Notes under the pieces: generated by a model
What the model was told of the DNA's origin: nothing
Seen by the model: the letters and a program-made list of their open reading frames with translations, nothing else
The model's database searches: none
In this document: positions 8,936 through 17,343 of the stretch, piece after piece
Layout: every line of letters starts with the position of its first letter
Position numbering within the stretch: the stretch's first letter is position 1
From: Marinobacter sp050379415
Lineage (GTDB): Bacteria > Pseudomonadota > Gammaproteobacteria > Pseudomonadales > Oleiphilaceae
Reading direction: 5' to 3'
Assembly: GCF_050379415.1 (NCBI RefSeq)
Contig: NZ_JBNRLS010000001.1
Span: 1-64,000, forward strand
DNA length: 64,000 bases
Translations under genes and position numbers: made by a program

Positions 8936-11017
8936 CTATTGGTTGGTTAATCGGCCCCGGTTGAAATAGACGGAGCGGATCGGGTTGGCCGATTCGATGA
9001 CCCTGGCGCCACCGAAGGAAGTCAGGTTCTGGTCCTCGTTGATCCGGGTCTGGACGTTGTAGTTCCAGTCCGCGTCGCCTCGAATCTGGGCGTATCGGAA
9101 CTGGCCGGTTTTCTCGGGTGTCAGCGGGATGACCCAGCCGAGGCTAATGAACTCGGCATTGGTGTTCTTGTACGACAGTTGCAGGGCGTAGTCGCCAAAC
9201 CAGAAGCGGCTGTCAATACGGACGCCGGTGTCTTCCTCGAAGAATTGGCCTCCATAGACATCCACCTGGGTGTCCAGCTTCGGGTTGTAGTAGCTATAAC
9301 GGGCCAGCATCTGGTTGCGCTCGACGTTGTCGTAATCCGCATGCTCGAAGGCACCGCCTACGTAGGCCAGGCTGTGTCGACCGTTGGGGCCGAGCAGCAG
9401 GGTTTCATTCAGCAGGCCGTTCCAGTCTGTGGCGTAGCGGCCGGCGTGGACGCTGGTATAGAGCTGCGGGTGCAGTTTGAAGGTTTGCTGGATTTCGGCT
9501 TCGGTCAGGTCGGTGCGTTGGCGATCCTGGTAGAACACGCCCCCTCTTTCGAAATCTTCAGTGGCGTACACTTCCGCGTTATAGGTAGCGGAAGCCAGGG
9601 CCCCGGTCCACAAGGAGACGGAGGTTTCTGCGCTGATGCCCACGGAGGCGTCCCACACACCGTATTCCGTGGCGATGCCGGAGGTGATTGTGGGGCTCAG
9701 GGTGATGCGGGGTTTCCAGGTGGGGCCGTAGCTGCCTTGAAAGTCCCATTCTGGTTCGTCCATATGGAACAGGGTATCCGGCGCGTAGTCCGCGGCCAGC
9801 ATTTTGGCTGGGGCGCCCTGCTCGGGACTGTCGAGACTAATGGTGCGTTCGACGACCGGGAAGTTCTGGTTCAACAGGGTGAGTTTGGCGGTTCTGTGGA
9901 AGCCACCCAAAGCTTGCGCCGTGCGGGCGACATCGGCGATGGCATCGCGTTCGTCGCGGGTGTAGATATTGTTTTCCCATTGGATATGAAGAACATCGTC
10001 ACGGCTGGCGACGGAGACTCGGTCGTAGCCGGCGGCTACCAGTTGCTGGCCGAGGGTACGGGCGAGTTCGCTGCTTTCGTTTTGGCCTGCTTCGGTGTTG
10101 GCAGCAGATGCTTCTGCAGTTGCAGCCGGTTCAGTTATTGATGGCTCTGTTTGGGGCTCGACCTGGCTGGCAATTTTGGACGTCGTGGTTTCGGGCCCGG
10201 AAGCTGCGTTTGCGTATTCGTCCGGCAGTTGGAGATGCTGTTTTCTGGCTTCGTTGCCGAAGGGAATGGAAACGCCGAGGGAGAAGAAATTGCGGTCGTT
10301 CTCGGTATCCCCTTCGTCGTAGGCCAGGACTTTGCCGTTGATCCGCATGCCCAACGGCAACAGGCCCTCGGGCGTGCTGGCGCCCAGACCCAGGCGAACA
10401 TCCTGGCTGTCGTATTCGGCCATGACATTCAACCAGGGTAAAGGCTTGTAAGAGAGGCCACCGAACGGGCCGTCGAGATAGCGATCTGACTTTTGAGGGT
10501 CACCATAGCCTGCAGAAATTTCCACGGGGCCGAACTGGCGGCCGGCGACAACGTAGACGGATTCGAAATCGTCCGTTTCACCGCCGAGGTCCTGAACGCC
10601 GGCGGCCAGGGTGAACCACTCTTCCGGGATAAATGGGGCCTGAACCTTGATGTTCGCGGAGAGGTCGCGGATGCCGCAATCTTCGGCGTAACAGTTGGCC
10701 TGGGTCCGATCCCAGGTTAGCCGGCCGCCGACTTCCACGTTGGGGAAAATGCCAAACAGGCCACCGACGTTGTTGTAGTAGCCGTAGGCATCACCGGAGG
10801 TGGTTGTGCGGGTTTCCAGCGCCTGGTCCGAATACTGGACTGCGGCCTGACCGTGACCGAGCACCGTCGCGGAGGGAACATTGAGGTAACCGCTATAGCC
10901 CGGGAAGGCGAGATCTGCGGAGAAAGCCTGTTGGCCAGCCAGCGCAAGACCAGTCACAAAGACCGGTTTCAGGCACGCTACCGCCCCACCGACCAGGGTC
11001 CAGTGTTTTGAGGTCAT
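8936..11017 (-). CDS. YjbH/GfcD-family outer-membrane protein for exopolysaccharide export
   Basis: About 693 residues from the ATG at 11017; a TTG at 11029 gives four more. The signal peptide is about 34 residues and ends QQAFSA. The mature start DLAFPGYSGYLNVPSA is characteristic of the YjbH (DUF940) family: outer-membrane beta-barrel proteins of exopolysaccharide and group 4 capsule operons. Repeated aromatic, amphipathic strands fill the C-terminal half, and a short Ala/Thr/Glu-rich linker lies near residues 280-310. It is the first gene of the operon that continues to wza-wzb-wzc. The RfaH recruitment site overlaps its signal-peptide codons. Neither candidate start has a strong ribosome site, so the exact start is uncertain. 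Confidence 0.85.
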   Translation of the reverse strand: MTSKHWTLVGGAVACLKPVFVTGLALAGQQAFSADLAFPGYSGYLNVPSATVLGHGQAAVQYSDQALETRTTTSGDAYGYYNNVGGLFGIFPNVEVGGRLTWDRTQANCYAEDCGIRDLSANIKVQAPFIPEEWFTLAAGVQDLGGETDDFESVYVVAGRQFGPVEISAGYGDPQKSDRYLDGPFGGLSYKPLPWLNVMAEYDSQDVRLGLGASTPEGLLPLGMRINGKVLAYDEGDTENDRNFFSLGVSIPFGNEARKQHLQLPDEYANAASGPETTTSKIASQVEPQTEPSITEPAATAEASAANTEAGQNESSELARTLGQQLVAAGYDRVSVASRDDVLHIQWENNIYTRDERDAIADVARTAQALGGFHRTAKLTLLNQNFPVVERTISLDSPEQGAPAKMLAADYAPDTLFHMDEPEWDFQGSYGPTWKPRITLSPTITSGIATEYGVWDASVGISAETSVSLWTGALASATYNAEVYATEDFERGGVFYQDRQRTDLTEAEIQQTFKLHPQLYTSVHAGRYATDWNGLLNETLLLGPNGRHSLAYVGGAFEHADYDNVERNQMLARYSYYNPKLDTQVDVYGGQFFEEDTGVRIDSRFWFGDYALQLSYKNTNAEFISLGWVIPLTPEKTGQFRYAQIRGDADWNYNVQTRINEDQNLTSFGGARVIESANPIRSVYFNRGRLTNQ
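10974..10985 (-). promoter_or_regulatory. ops element (RfaH recruitment site) at the head of the yjbH operon
   Basis: The minus strand reads GGCGGTAGCGTG, identical to the core ops sequence of enterobacterial JUMPstart elements. A window of nearly 30 bases around it matches the copy before rmlB with only two differences. It lies in frame within the yjbH signal-peptide codons (Gly-Ala-Val-Ala-Cys), about 35 bases after the ATG at 11017. RNA polymerase pausing here would load RfaH, whose gene is about 0.4 kb away. Confidence 0.85.
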
Positions 11018-11129
11018 GATATTCGTCAATTTTGCAGGGGCAAAGCGAGGGCGGGAGCTGAGAAATGCCCCGACTTGGTCCCTGTCAGGTGATTTTAGTT
11101 ATTTGGATATGTTTCGGAATTGTGACGCA

Positions 11130-11157
11130 ATTCTACGTGATGTGTGATTGCAGGCAA
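11130..11157 (-). promoter_or_regulatory. Predicted sigma-70 promoter for the yjbH operon
   Basis: On the minus strand, TTGCCT (-35) and TAGAAT (-10) are separated by 16 bases. Transcription would start near 11123 and meet the ops site about 140 bases later. The -10 hexamer is identical to that proposed before rmlB. Eye-based prediction. Confidence 0.4.
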
Positions 11158-11238
11158 GTGACAGATAGTTCGATTTGACAGGATTCAGGTAGTTAGATGT
11201 GTAAAGGATTGTTAAAGGGTGAGGATGTGAATTATCTA

Positions 11239-11268
11239 GGGGTCTGAAGAACGCTTTCTTCTGACCCC
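11239..11268 (-). repeat. REP-like palindrome, GAA subfamily
   Basis: 13-base arms GGGGTCTGAAGAA and TTCTTCTGACCCC with loop CGCT. Position 7 of the stem is unpaired (T opposite T on this strand), so the copy points to the minus strand. It is the first of three copies between yjbH and rfaH. Confidence 0.9.
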
Positions 11269-11303
11269 GGGGTTGGATTTTCACTCTGAGTAAGACTGAA
11301 GTT

Positions 11304-11334
11304 GGGGTCAGATGAACGGAGTTCATCAGACCCC
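11304..11334 (+). repeat. REP-like palindrome, GAT subfamily
   Basis: Arms GGGGTCAGATGAA and TTCATCAGACCCC with a 5-base loop and an A opposite A at stem position 7. Opposite in type and direction to both neighbours (11239 and 11343). Confidence 0.9.
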
Positions 11335-11342
11335 TGTGCAAA

Positions 11343-11372
11343 GGGGTCTGAAGAAAACCTTCTTCTGACCCC
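11343..11372 (-). repeat. REP-like palindrome, GAA subfamily
   Basis: Arms GGGGTCTGAAGAA and TTCTTCTGACCCC, loop AACC. It ends 9 bases before the rfaH stop codon, so transcripts of rfaH carry this hairpin in their 3' region. Confidence 0.9.
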
Positions 11373-11381
11373 ATGTTCAAC

Positions 11382-11861
11382 CTATCTCCGAATCGACGCC
11401 ACAGGCACCTTCACCATCTGCTGTTTCTGCATAAAGTTGATGAGCACGATCGCCCTCTCCTCTCCGTCATAGGCTTGGAAGATGGCGTTGATGCCTTTGA
11501 AGGGACCTTCATCCAGCTCGACCGGTTCTCCGGCTTTGATGCCACCCTTCTCAGTTACCTTATCGAGGCTGTTTTTAATGTGCTCGATGACCTCATCTTC
11601 GATGGGCGCAGGATTGTTGGAGAAGCCGACGACGCGGATAACGCCGCGCGTTGAGCGGAGCTTGGCCCAGACGGGGTTGGTTTGTTCGAGGTTGACGAAG
11701 AGGTAGCCGGGGAACAAAGGCTCCAGCTTTTTGGTGCGTTTGCCAGCCTTGATTTTTTCGACCTCGATCTTTGGGTAGAAACAGGGGATGTCCTGGTTCT
11801 GGAGATGTTGGACGGCTCGGTCGCCTTGGGCGGGTTTGTGTTGGATGGCGTACCAGGTCAT
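11382..11861 (-). CDS. rfaH: RfaH, operon-specific NusG-family antiterminator
   Basis: A 159-residue protein, the length of RfaH. It starts MTWYAIQHKPAQGDRA, the NGN-domain opening of the family, with LEPLFPGYLFVNL near residues 46-58 and a C-terminal KOW-type stretch (AGEPVELDEGPFKGINAIFQ). The small, operon-linked size and the loss of general NusG features favour RfaH over NusG. RfaH binds the ops element in paused RNA polymerase and promotes read-through and translation of long surface-polysaccharide operons. Two exact ops sites lie in this window, before yjbH and before rmlB, so the targets are visible. The gene follows cysQ by 85 bases, a gap holding one REP-like copy. Confidence 0.9.
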   Translation of the reverse strand: MTWYAIQHKPAQGDRAVQHLQNQDIPCFYPKIEVEKIKAGKRTKKLEPLFPGYLFVNLEQTNPVWAKLRSTRGVIRVVGFSNNPAPIEDEVIEHIKNSLDKVTEKGGIKAGEPVELDEGPFKGINAIFQAYDGEERAIVLINFMQKQQMVKVPVASIRR

Positions 11862-11903
11862 TTCAAATCCGTTTGGTTCGGTTTGGGAGTTTGAGTTAAA
11901 GAT

Positions 11904-11933
11904 GGGGCCAGATGAAAGTTTTCATCAGACCCC
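11904..11933 (+). repeat. REP-like palindrome, GAT subfamily, between cysQ and rfaH
   Basis: Arms GGGGCCAGATGAA and TTCATCAGACCCC (one C for T at position 5), loop AGTT, A opposite A at position 7. Confidence 0.85.
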
Positions 11934-11946
11934 TGAGTTACTCGCA

Positions 11947-12714
11947 TCAAAAATACCAACTCCCCGCCGCGACAAACCAGGGGTTCAGAATATCCTCTTT
12001 GCCATACCGCAACGGCTCACCTTCCAATGTTTGTACCTGCCCACCGGCAGCAACCAGAATCGCATGAGCTGCGGCCGTATCCCACTCGCTAGTCGGCCCC
12101 ATGCGCGGGTAGATATCGGCGTGGCCTTCGGCGATGCGGCAGAATTTCAGGGAACTGCCGGCCTGGACCAGTTCGTGGTCGCCGAGCTTTTCGATGAAGG
12201 CGAGGGTTTCATCGTTCATGTGGTTTTTGCTCGCCACTACTCGCTTGGTGTCTCTCGGCTCAGCCACGCGAATACGGTGGATCTTACCGGTGCGATCACG
12301 CATGTGCGCGCCCTCGCCGACAATGCCCCAGTAGGCTGTCTTGAGAGCCGGGGCAGTGACGACGCCCATCACCGGCTGGCCGTCTTCGATCATGGCGATG
12401 TTGACGGTGAACTCGCCGTTACGCTGAGTAAAGTCCTTGGTGCCATCGATGGGATCGATCAACCAGAAACGACGCCAGTGCTTGCGCTCCTCCCATGGAA
12501 TGCTCTTGCCTTCTTCCGAGAGGACGGGGATGTCCTGGCTGATGTTGCGCAGGCCCTTGTAGATAATCTCATGGGCGGCTTCATCGGCAGCGGTGATCGG
12601 CGAGTTGTCTTCCTTATAGCGAACCTTGAAGTCGGATTCGTAGATGTGGAGGACTTTCTCGCTGGCCTCGTCGGCGATTTTGAGGACATCAGGGAGTATG
12701 GAGCTGTAGTGCAT
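11947..12714 (-). CDS. cysQ: 3'(2'),5'-bisphosphate nucleotidase CysQ
   Basis: A 255-residue member of the inositol-monophosphatase-like family. Metal-site motifs are in order: SEEGK near residue 66, WLIDPIDGTKDF (84-95) and EWDTAAAHAIL (210-220). The last combination and the length match CysQ, which converts PAP to AMP. PAP is the by-product of every PAPS-dependent sulfotransferase, and the gene lies between sulfotransferase and export genes of the same locus, so it probably supports polysaccharide sulfation as well as sulfate assimilation. It is flanked on both sides by REP-like copies. Confidence 0.92.
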   Translation of the reverse strand: MHYSSILPDVLKIADEASEKVLHIYESDFKVRYKEDNSPITAADEAAHEIIYKGLRNISQDIPVLSEEGKSIPWEERKHWRRFWLIDPIDGTKDFTQRNGEFTVNIAMIEDGQPVMGVVTAPALKTAYWGIVGEGAHMRDRTGKIHRIRVAEPRDTKRVVASKNHMNDETLAFIEKLGDHELVQAGSSLKFCRIAEGHADIYPRMGPTSEWDTAAAHAILVAAGGQVQTLEGEPLRYGKEDILNPWFVAAGSWYF

Positions 12715-12732
12715 GGGCGCGTCCTTGAAGAC

Positions 12733-12762
12733 GGGGCCAGAAGAAATCTTTCTTCTGACCCA
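12733..12762. repeat. REP-like palindrome, GAA subfamily, slightly degenerate
   Basis: Arms GGGGCCAGAAGAA and TTCTTCTGACCCA with loop ATCT. Position 7 is paired here; the last base of the right arm has decayed. Confidence 0.8.
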
Positions 12763-12784
12763 ATTTTATGATGCGGTTTACTCA

Positions 12785-12812
12785 GGGGTCAGTAAAAGCC
12801 TTCGTCTGCCCC
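12785..12812. repeat. Degenerate REP-like copy
   Basis: GGGGTCAGTAAAAGCC followed by TTCGTCTGCCCC: both ends are recognisable and the middle is eroded. It lies 23 bases from the previous copy, forming a decayed pair. Confidence 0.6.
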
Positions 12813-12986
12813 ATTTTAGGCCATATTAGCACCCATCCCCAGAACTCAGAAACGCACTTCCCCACCCCACGGTCACCGCTCTTTCGGGGTTAGCTCAATG
12901 GTCTCAGAACCAGCCTCCGTCTATGCTTTAAGGCGACCTCGCTTAGTGGGCGAAAGATGTTGTGAGCAACCTCGTTTCTCTACGAA

Positions 12987-13805
12987 TCAACGGCCTCGGT
13001 ATTCCTTTAGCCCTGTTATCTTTGAAAGTTCTTCAATATCCTCTTCGAGGTATTTTCGGGCCGCGACAGCAACTTCTTCACTCAACCTTGGCCTAGTGAT
13101 TCTTCTATACCCCGAAACCGCTCTAATCCCCAAGGCGACCTTCTCTGGGAGCACACCGAGAGAATTAATTACTTGATTTATTTTCGGCCTAGGAAAGAAT
13201 ACTGTTTTGTTAGAATGGGGAGCTGGTGATTCTATTTCTTCAACTTCAAGGAAATCGGTCACCTTTTTACGTTCGCTGCCTCCTCCGCTCACAAACTCCT
13301 CGAAATCAACAAACAACATTTGGCTCTGATCGAAATACTCAAGATAATTCTTTATCTGCCACAAATATTTAGAGCGATACAAATACAGCTTCCACTTATC
13401 AGTTTCTCTACCTTCCAGCTCGTCTCTAAAGGCTTGGTCGATATTTCGTGTTTCTCCACCTCTTCTCATCGAGTGCCAATATTGCGAGATACTTCGCTCC
13501 AAAGGATCCCTCAAAATCCAAATAATTTTAGCTCGGGGACAAACTTTATGTATTCGACAAGGCACTTCCTGAACATAAGAATAGGATGGAGTATCGTCTC
13601 CCACTCGAACATTATCATCTACACTTTCATCAAGCCCCAAAAACTTATTATACCGCTCTAGATTCTCGGCGTATCTATCAGCGCGGTCAAAGAAGTGAAT
13701 CTCCTGCTTTTTCATATAAATCTGATCTGAGAGCATGAGCCAATGGTGCAGGCTGGTTGTACCGGACTTCATTGCTCCAACAATAATAAAGTCTACTGTC
13801 TTCAA
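12987..13805 (-). CDS. Sulfotransferase (Sulfotransfer_1-like)
   Basis: About 272 residues from a TTG at 13805, preceded by the strong ribosome site AGAGGGG. The longer frame reaching 13862 has no such site and would overlap the upstream gene. The start reads MKTVDFIIVGAMKSGTTSL, with the PAPS 5'-phosphosulfate loop at residues 10-19. ILRDPLERSISQYWHSMRRG further on is the 3'-phosphate motif. It is likely a soluble enzyme sulfating a sugar of the locus polysaccharide. The segment is visibly more A/T-rich than the cysQ side. Confident family, unknown acceptor. Confidence 0.88.
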   Translation of the reverse strand: MKTVDFIIVGAMKSGTTSLHHWLMLSDQIYMKKQEIHFFDRADRYAENLERYNKFLGLDESVDDNVRVGDDTPSYSYVQEVPCRIHKVCPRAKIIWILRDPLERSISQYWHSMRRGGETRNIDQAFRDELEGRETDKWKLYLYRSKYLWQIKNYLEYFDQSQMLFVDFEEFVSGGGSERKKVTDFLEVEEIESPAPHSNKTVFFPRPKINQVINSLGVLPEKVALGIRAVSGYRRITRPRLSEEVAVAARKYLEEDIEELSKITGLKEYRGR

Positions 13806-13858
13806 TTTTTCCCCTCTAACAATCGTGCAATACCCGCAGGATCGGGCTAGCTGACTCT

Positions 13859-15295
13859 TCAACGAAAAGCCTTAACGTCCCGAAACCCCCAGAGGCTCTT
13901 CGGACAAACCTTTCTGTCCAGTTTTAGTAAATGCTCGGCCACAAGCTTCCCTTCTCTTCCTTCCCACTCAGTCCCAAATGAGGCGCTATAGTACTGAACT
14001 GCAGTTTTATTGAGCCCTAGTTTGTCTAGGTCGAGCCAACTCAGAAACTCATTCACTGAACGGGCATGAAGAGCTAACCCGTGTTTAACAAAACCATACA
14101 CATCAGGAGTGTCAGGGGGCTGGTACTCAAAATAAACTGGACAAACTCTAGCAACAGCGGCTTCAAGCAAAATGCTGGTATTACCGGCCACCAAACAATG
14201 CAGGCGTTCCATGAACTGTGAAATCGAATCTACTTTAGGATCACTCAAAATAACCTTGGAGTTGCCCACGTATGTTCTTTTATAGCGATTAATATCAGCA
14301 GGCGCTTGGGCCGGATGCCAACGAAGACAAACCTCACGACCAGACTCAATGACAGCATTCACAAAGCAAACTACCAAGTCTGCCCTATCGAGAGTATTAA
14401 CGGCAACACCGATATACGGCTTATCCACTGGCCTCTGTATTCGAAGGTTCTTTTTTTGACCAGTTAAAAAAACTGAAGGGGCTGGAACACTTGTCGGGTA
14501 AGCAGGTTGGTTTCCCTCACACACAAGATAAGTATCCAGCGCGGACTGTCCATCAAGAAATGCATAGTTCATACGCAACGCCGGGAACAGCCTACCAACA
14601 GAAGCATGCTGAAGATACACAGTTTTAATGCCCATGTAGTGAGCAACTGCCAACATACAACGGTTGGGAACGTTATGGTCATTTGCTGTAATGACAAATT
14701 CTGGGCGGAGCCTGTTGAAGAGCCTGTAAAAATAAACCAGATAGAAATAGCTGGCGCAAAACTTATCAAAATACCAGCGAGCAGCAATTGGCGATTGCTC
14801 GCTCAGGCTTTCCGTCAAGTCCCGCCAACGGGTGATCAGTAAGTACAAGCCCTTTATATCATCAAGGGGTCCCAGATGGTAAGGCACATAACGTTCTTTT
14901 CGCTCAGGATGACCAAGAAACTTTGATTTGCAGATAGCCACTACCAGTTCACCCTGCTCTCGTAACGCATCGACTACGCCGTTTAAAGAGTTGGCCTGAT
15001 TCACTGTATCGGCAAATACTAGATATTTACAAGTTTGTCCCCTTTTCACCGAGGGTTTTGAGCGAAACCGGGTCTCTTTAAACATCCATAAAAGCAGATA
15101 GAACAAACGCCAAAATATGCCACGGAGCACTGGTTTATTTCGAATCATGTGGGGCATACTCTGAAGCTGCTGGCCATGAAAGTATGCGAGCCAGGTTTCC
15201 GGTTCGTTAGCCAAGATTTTCCTGATAGCTTTGTACCAGCGCATCAACCAGGGGCACCTTTGAGGGTTATTGAATTTCTGTAGATTAAAGGACAA
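13859..15295 (-). CDS. Putative GT-B-like glycosyltransferase or capsule-synthesis protein
   Basis: A 478-residue protein with a TTG start preceded by AGGGAC. I do not recognise a close family. Visible features are a Rossmann-like strand KYLVFADTVNQANSLNGVV near residue 90, EFVITANDHNVPNR near 205, GIKTVYLQHASVGRLFPAL near 226, and a late motif VAGNTSILLEAAVARVCPV near 395. That last motif resembles the donor-binding region of capsule and CDP-glycerol-type GT-B enzymes. No membrane segments except a short hydrophobic patch near 70. Its place, immediately before a sulfotransferase, argues for glycan assembly. It could equally be a glycerophosphotransferase-like enzyme. Confidence 0.5.
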   Translation of the reverse strand: MSFNLQKFNNPQRCPWLMRWYKAIRKILANEPETWLAYFHGQQLQSMPHMIRNKPVLRGIFWRLFYLLLWMFKETRFRSKPSVKRGQTCKYLVFADTVNQANSLNGVVDALREQGELVVAICKSKFLGHPERKERYVPYHLGPLDDIKGLYLLITRWRDLTESLSEQSPIAARWYFDKFCASYFYLVYFYRLFNRLRPEFVITANDHNVPNRCMLAVAHYMGIKTVYLQHASVGRLFPALRMNYAFLDGQSALDTYLVCEGNQPAYPTSVPAPSVFLTGQKKNLRIQRPVDKPYIGVAVNTLDRADLVVCFVNAVIESGREVCLRWHPAQAPADINRYKRTYVGNSKVILSDPKVDSISQFMERLHCLVAGNTSILLEAAVARVCPVYFEYQPPDTPDVYGFVKHGLALHARSVNEFLSWLDLDKLGLNKTAVQYYSASFGTEWEGREGKLVAEHLLKLDRKVCPKSLWGFRDVKAFR

Positions 15296-15584
15296 CGGTC
15301 CCTGTTAGGCGCAACGTCCTCGATTTTTTGAGGCTAACACAACCAATTGAGGACGTAGCATCTATTTATCAAATAATGCGATCACCTTAAACGATGGTGT
15401 TCAAAAAGGCTAAGTGACAAAAAATGCAAGTTTGCTACACATCAGATCTCCGGTTCCATATCGACCAGTAAACTGGACTTACCCCCATAGCCGATAGATG
15501 ATTCCATTCGTTTGCCCCTTAAACTGAAGACTAAGCTCAACAGCAACCAAGGCCTGCAGTGGCGATGCAACAAGGAATAAGTTA
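15296..15584. other. 289-bp intergenic region inside the minus-strand locus
   Basis: No coding frame. ACGTCCTC (about 15314-15321) and its complement GAGGACGT (15349-15356) form a loose inverted repeat around a 27-base A/T-rich loop. The gap separates the legionaminic genes from the downstream GT and sulfotransferase genes and could hold a promoter for them, but I see no clear hexamer pair. Confidence 0.4.
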
Positions 15585-16280
15585 TCAACCACCAATCAAA
15601 CTCTCACAAATACGAAAATCCACAGCCTCATCAACATCCAGTGACCGCGCTCGAGGCATCACCGAAGCACACATACGCTCCGTAAAAAGCGACCCCGAAC
15701 TCACCAAGCAATCAGTGCGGACAACGTAAACTGCCCCGTTCAACCGGTACTCTTTCCGGTAATCCTGAGAACGCTTCCCAGAAAGATCGATCCCCTCAAG
15801 CCTCGATGCATCACCAATCGTCCCAACCCAGGCAGTCGGATGATCAACCTCGCAAACGGCCACAACCGTATCTTCACACCCACCTTCCCGAAAGACATCC
15901 AAAGCCGCCCGAATATCATCAGCATTACGAAGGGGTGATGTGGGCTGCAAAAGCACCAGCGTCTTCGGGTCATGCCCTGCCGCTTGCTCTGCTTTTACCG
16001 CATCAATCAGAACGTCAGCGGTGGATGCGTTATCGGTAGCCAATTTATCCGGCCGCTGATACGCAATCACGCCTTCGCTTTCGTATTGCCGGGCTATGGC
16101 CAGAATTTCGTCATCGTCGCTGGTTACCATAATGCGAGCATTCAACTTTGCATCCAGCGCCTCTTCGATAGTCCAGCAAATCAGGGGCTTACCAGCCAAT
16201 GGCAGCACGTTTTTGCGCGGTAAGCGCTTGCTTCCACCCCTGGCGGGAATAACAACCAGAATTTCTCCAGTATCAGCCAT
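15585..16280 (-). CDS. legF: CMP-nonulosonate cytidylyltransferase (LegF/NeuA type)
   Basis: A 231-residue protein with the N-terminal nucleotide-binding signature IPARGGSKRLPRKN (11-24) and LLQPTSPLRNADDI near residue 110, both diagnostic of CMP-sialate synthetase relatives. It activates a nonulosonic acid with CTP. The adjacent pathway genes indicate legionaminic acid rather than neuraminic acid as substrate. It overlaps the preceding ptmE-like gene by 8 bases. It is the last enzyme of the seven-gene set running from 22495 down to 15585. Confidence 0.88.
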   Translation of the reverse strand: MADTGEILVVIPARGGSKRLPRKNVLPLAGKPLICWTIEEALDAKLNARIMVTSDDDEILAIARQYESEGVIAYQRPDKLATDNASTADVLIDAVKAEQAAGHDPKTLVLLQPTSPLRNADDIRAALDVFREGGCEDTVVAVCEVDHPTAWVGTIGDASRLEGIDLSGKRSQDYRKEYRLNGAVYVVRTDCLVSSGSLFTERMCASVMPRARSLDVDEAVDFRICESLIGG

Positions 16281-17328
16281 TTAACCGATCCTGCAATTCC
16301 GTTTGCGCCTTATGAAAATCATCCATCCGCCCAATATCCAACCAATACTCATGTATCGGGAACATATTCACGGCCTTGCCGCCGTCAATCTGCCGTTCCA
16401 GCAGCGTTGGCATATCAATCCGGGTGCCGGGCTCCACACTTTTCACCAGAGCTGGATCCAGCAGGTAAATGCCTGCATTTACAAAGAACCGGTGAACAGG
16501 TTTCTCAACCATGGATTTAATCTGGGTGCCTTCACTGGTAATCACGCCATAAGGTACCTCGTGCTCGTATTCCCGCACGCACATGGTGGCTACGCCATTA
16601 TGGGTTTCGTGGAACTCCAGAAAGCTGTGCAGGTTCAGGGAGGTCAGCAGGTCGCCGTTCATCATGAACAATGGTTGATCGATCTCGTCGGGAGGCAATA
16701 AACCCAGTGCGCCGCCGGTGCCTAGCGGTTCTTCTTCGTGTACGTATTGAATGCTCACGCCCCACTTCTCACCATCACCGAAGTAATCGCGGATCACTTC
16801 CGGCATATAGTGAGTTGAGATGTAGAAACGATGAAAACCGGCTTCCACAAAGTTCAACAGGATTTGCTCAAGGATTGGCTTGTCACCCACTTTAAGCATG
16901 GGTTTCGGACAATGGTTGGTCAGCGGCCGGAGGCGAGTGCCGAAACCACCGGCCATCAGGAAGACCGGGTTATCGTGGCGGTGCTTGTTCAAGATGTCGT
17001 GCAGGTTGGCAAGGCCGACAATCCGCCCTTCAGCGTCAACCAGCGGTAGCTGCAGTAACTCATGCTTTTCCATGACCGCCAGTATGCGGCTCTCTGTCCA
17101 CGATTGCTCGGCTGTCTTGGGCTGCGGGTTCATGACCTGATTAACCGGCGTTTCCAGCGGCAAGTGTTTCAGTAGCGCTCTGCGTACATCGCCGTCTGTC
17201 AGGGTGCCCAGCAACTTGTCGTTTGCATCGACAACCAAGGCGATACGCAGAGCAGCCTTGTCCAGAACTTCGATGGCTTGTTCCAGGGTAACGTCGCTGT
17301 TTACGAGGGCTTTACGCCAAGGCTTCAT
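16273..17328 (-). CDS. ptmE: PtmE-like nucleotidyltransferase with CBS domains (GDP-GlcN/GlcNAc pyrophosphorylase type)
   Basis: A 351-residue protein with two CBS motifs (about residues 1-115, including LVVDANDKLLGTLTDGDVRR). They are fused to a sugar-1-phosphate nucleotidyltransferase domain that starts MAGGFGTRLRPLT at 125-137, with MNGDLLTSL further on. This CBS-plus-transferase architecture is that of PtmE from the Campylobacter legionaminic pathway, which makes the GDP-linked amino sugar that LegB uses. Its position between LegG and LegF genes supports that role, and the CBS pair suggests control by a nucleotide. The sugar and nucleotide are inferred from the family, not from residues. 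Confidence 0.8.
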   Translation of the reverse strand: MKPWRKALVNSDVTLEQAIEVLDKAALRIALVVDANDKLLGTLTDGDVRRALLKHLPLETPVNQVMNPQPKTAEQSWTESRILAVMEKHELLQLPLVDAEGRIVGLANLHDILNKHRHDNPVFLMAGGFGTRLRPLTNHCPKPMLKVGDKPILEQILLNFVEAGFHRFYISTHYMPEVIRDYFGDGEKWGVSIQYVHEEEPLGTGGALGLLPPDEIDQPLFMMNGDLLTSLNLHSFLEFHETHNGVATMCVREYEHEVPYGVITSEGTQIKSMVEKPVHRFFVNAGIYLLDPALVKSVEPGTRIDMPTLLERQIDGGKAVNMFPIHEYWLDIGRMDDFHKAQTELQDRLNG

Positions 17329-17343
17329 GGATTGCTCCGCGGA

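Noticed and set aside
11099..11380. 93-codon minus-strand frame upstream of yjbH
   Set aside because: Composed of three translated palindromes and promoter DNA; it would overlap the yjbH promoter region.
12880..12985. tRNA-like start GGGGTTAGCTCAATGG
   Set aside because: The D-arm-like piece is not followed by a foldable anticodon and T arm.
13806..13862. Longer N-terminus for the sulfotransferase at 12987
   Set aside because: It would overlap the upstream gene and precede the strong AGAGGGG site; the family start fits the TTG at 13805.
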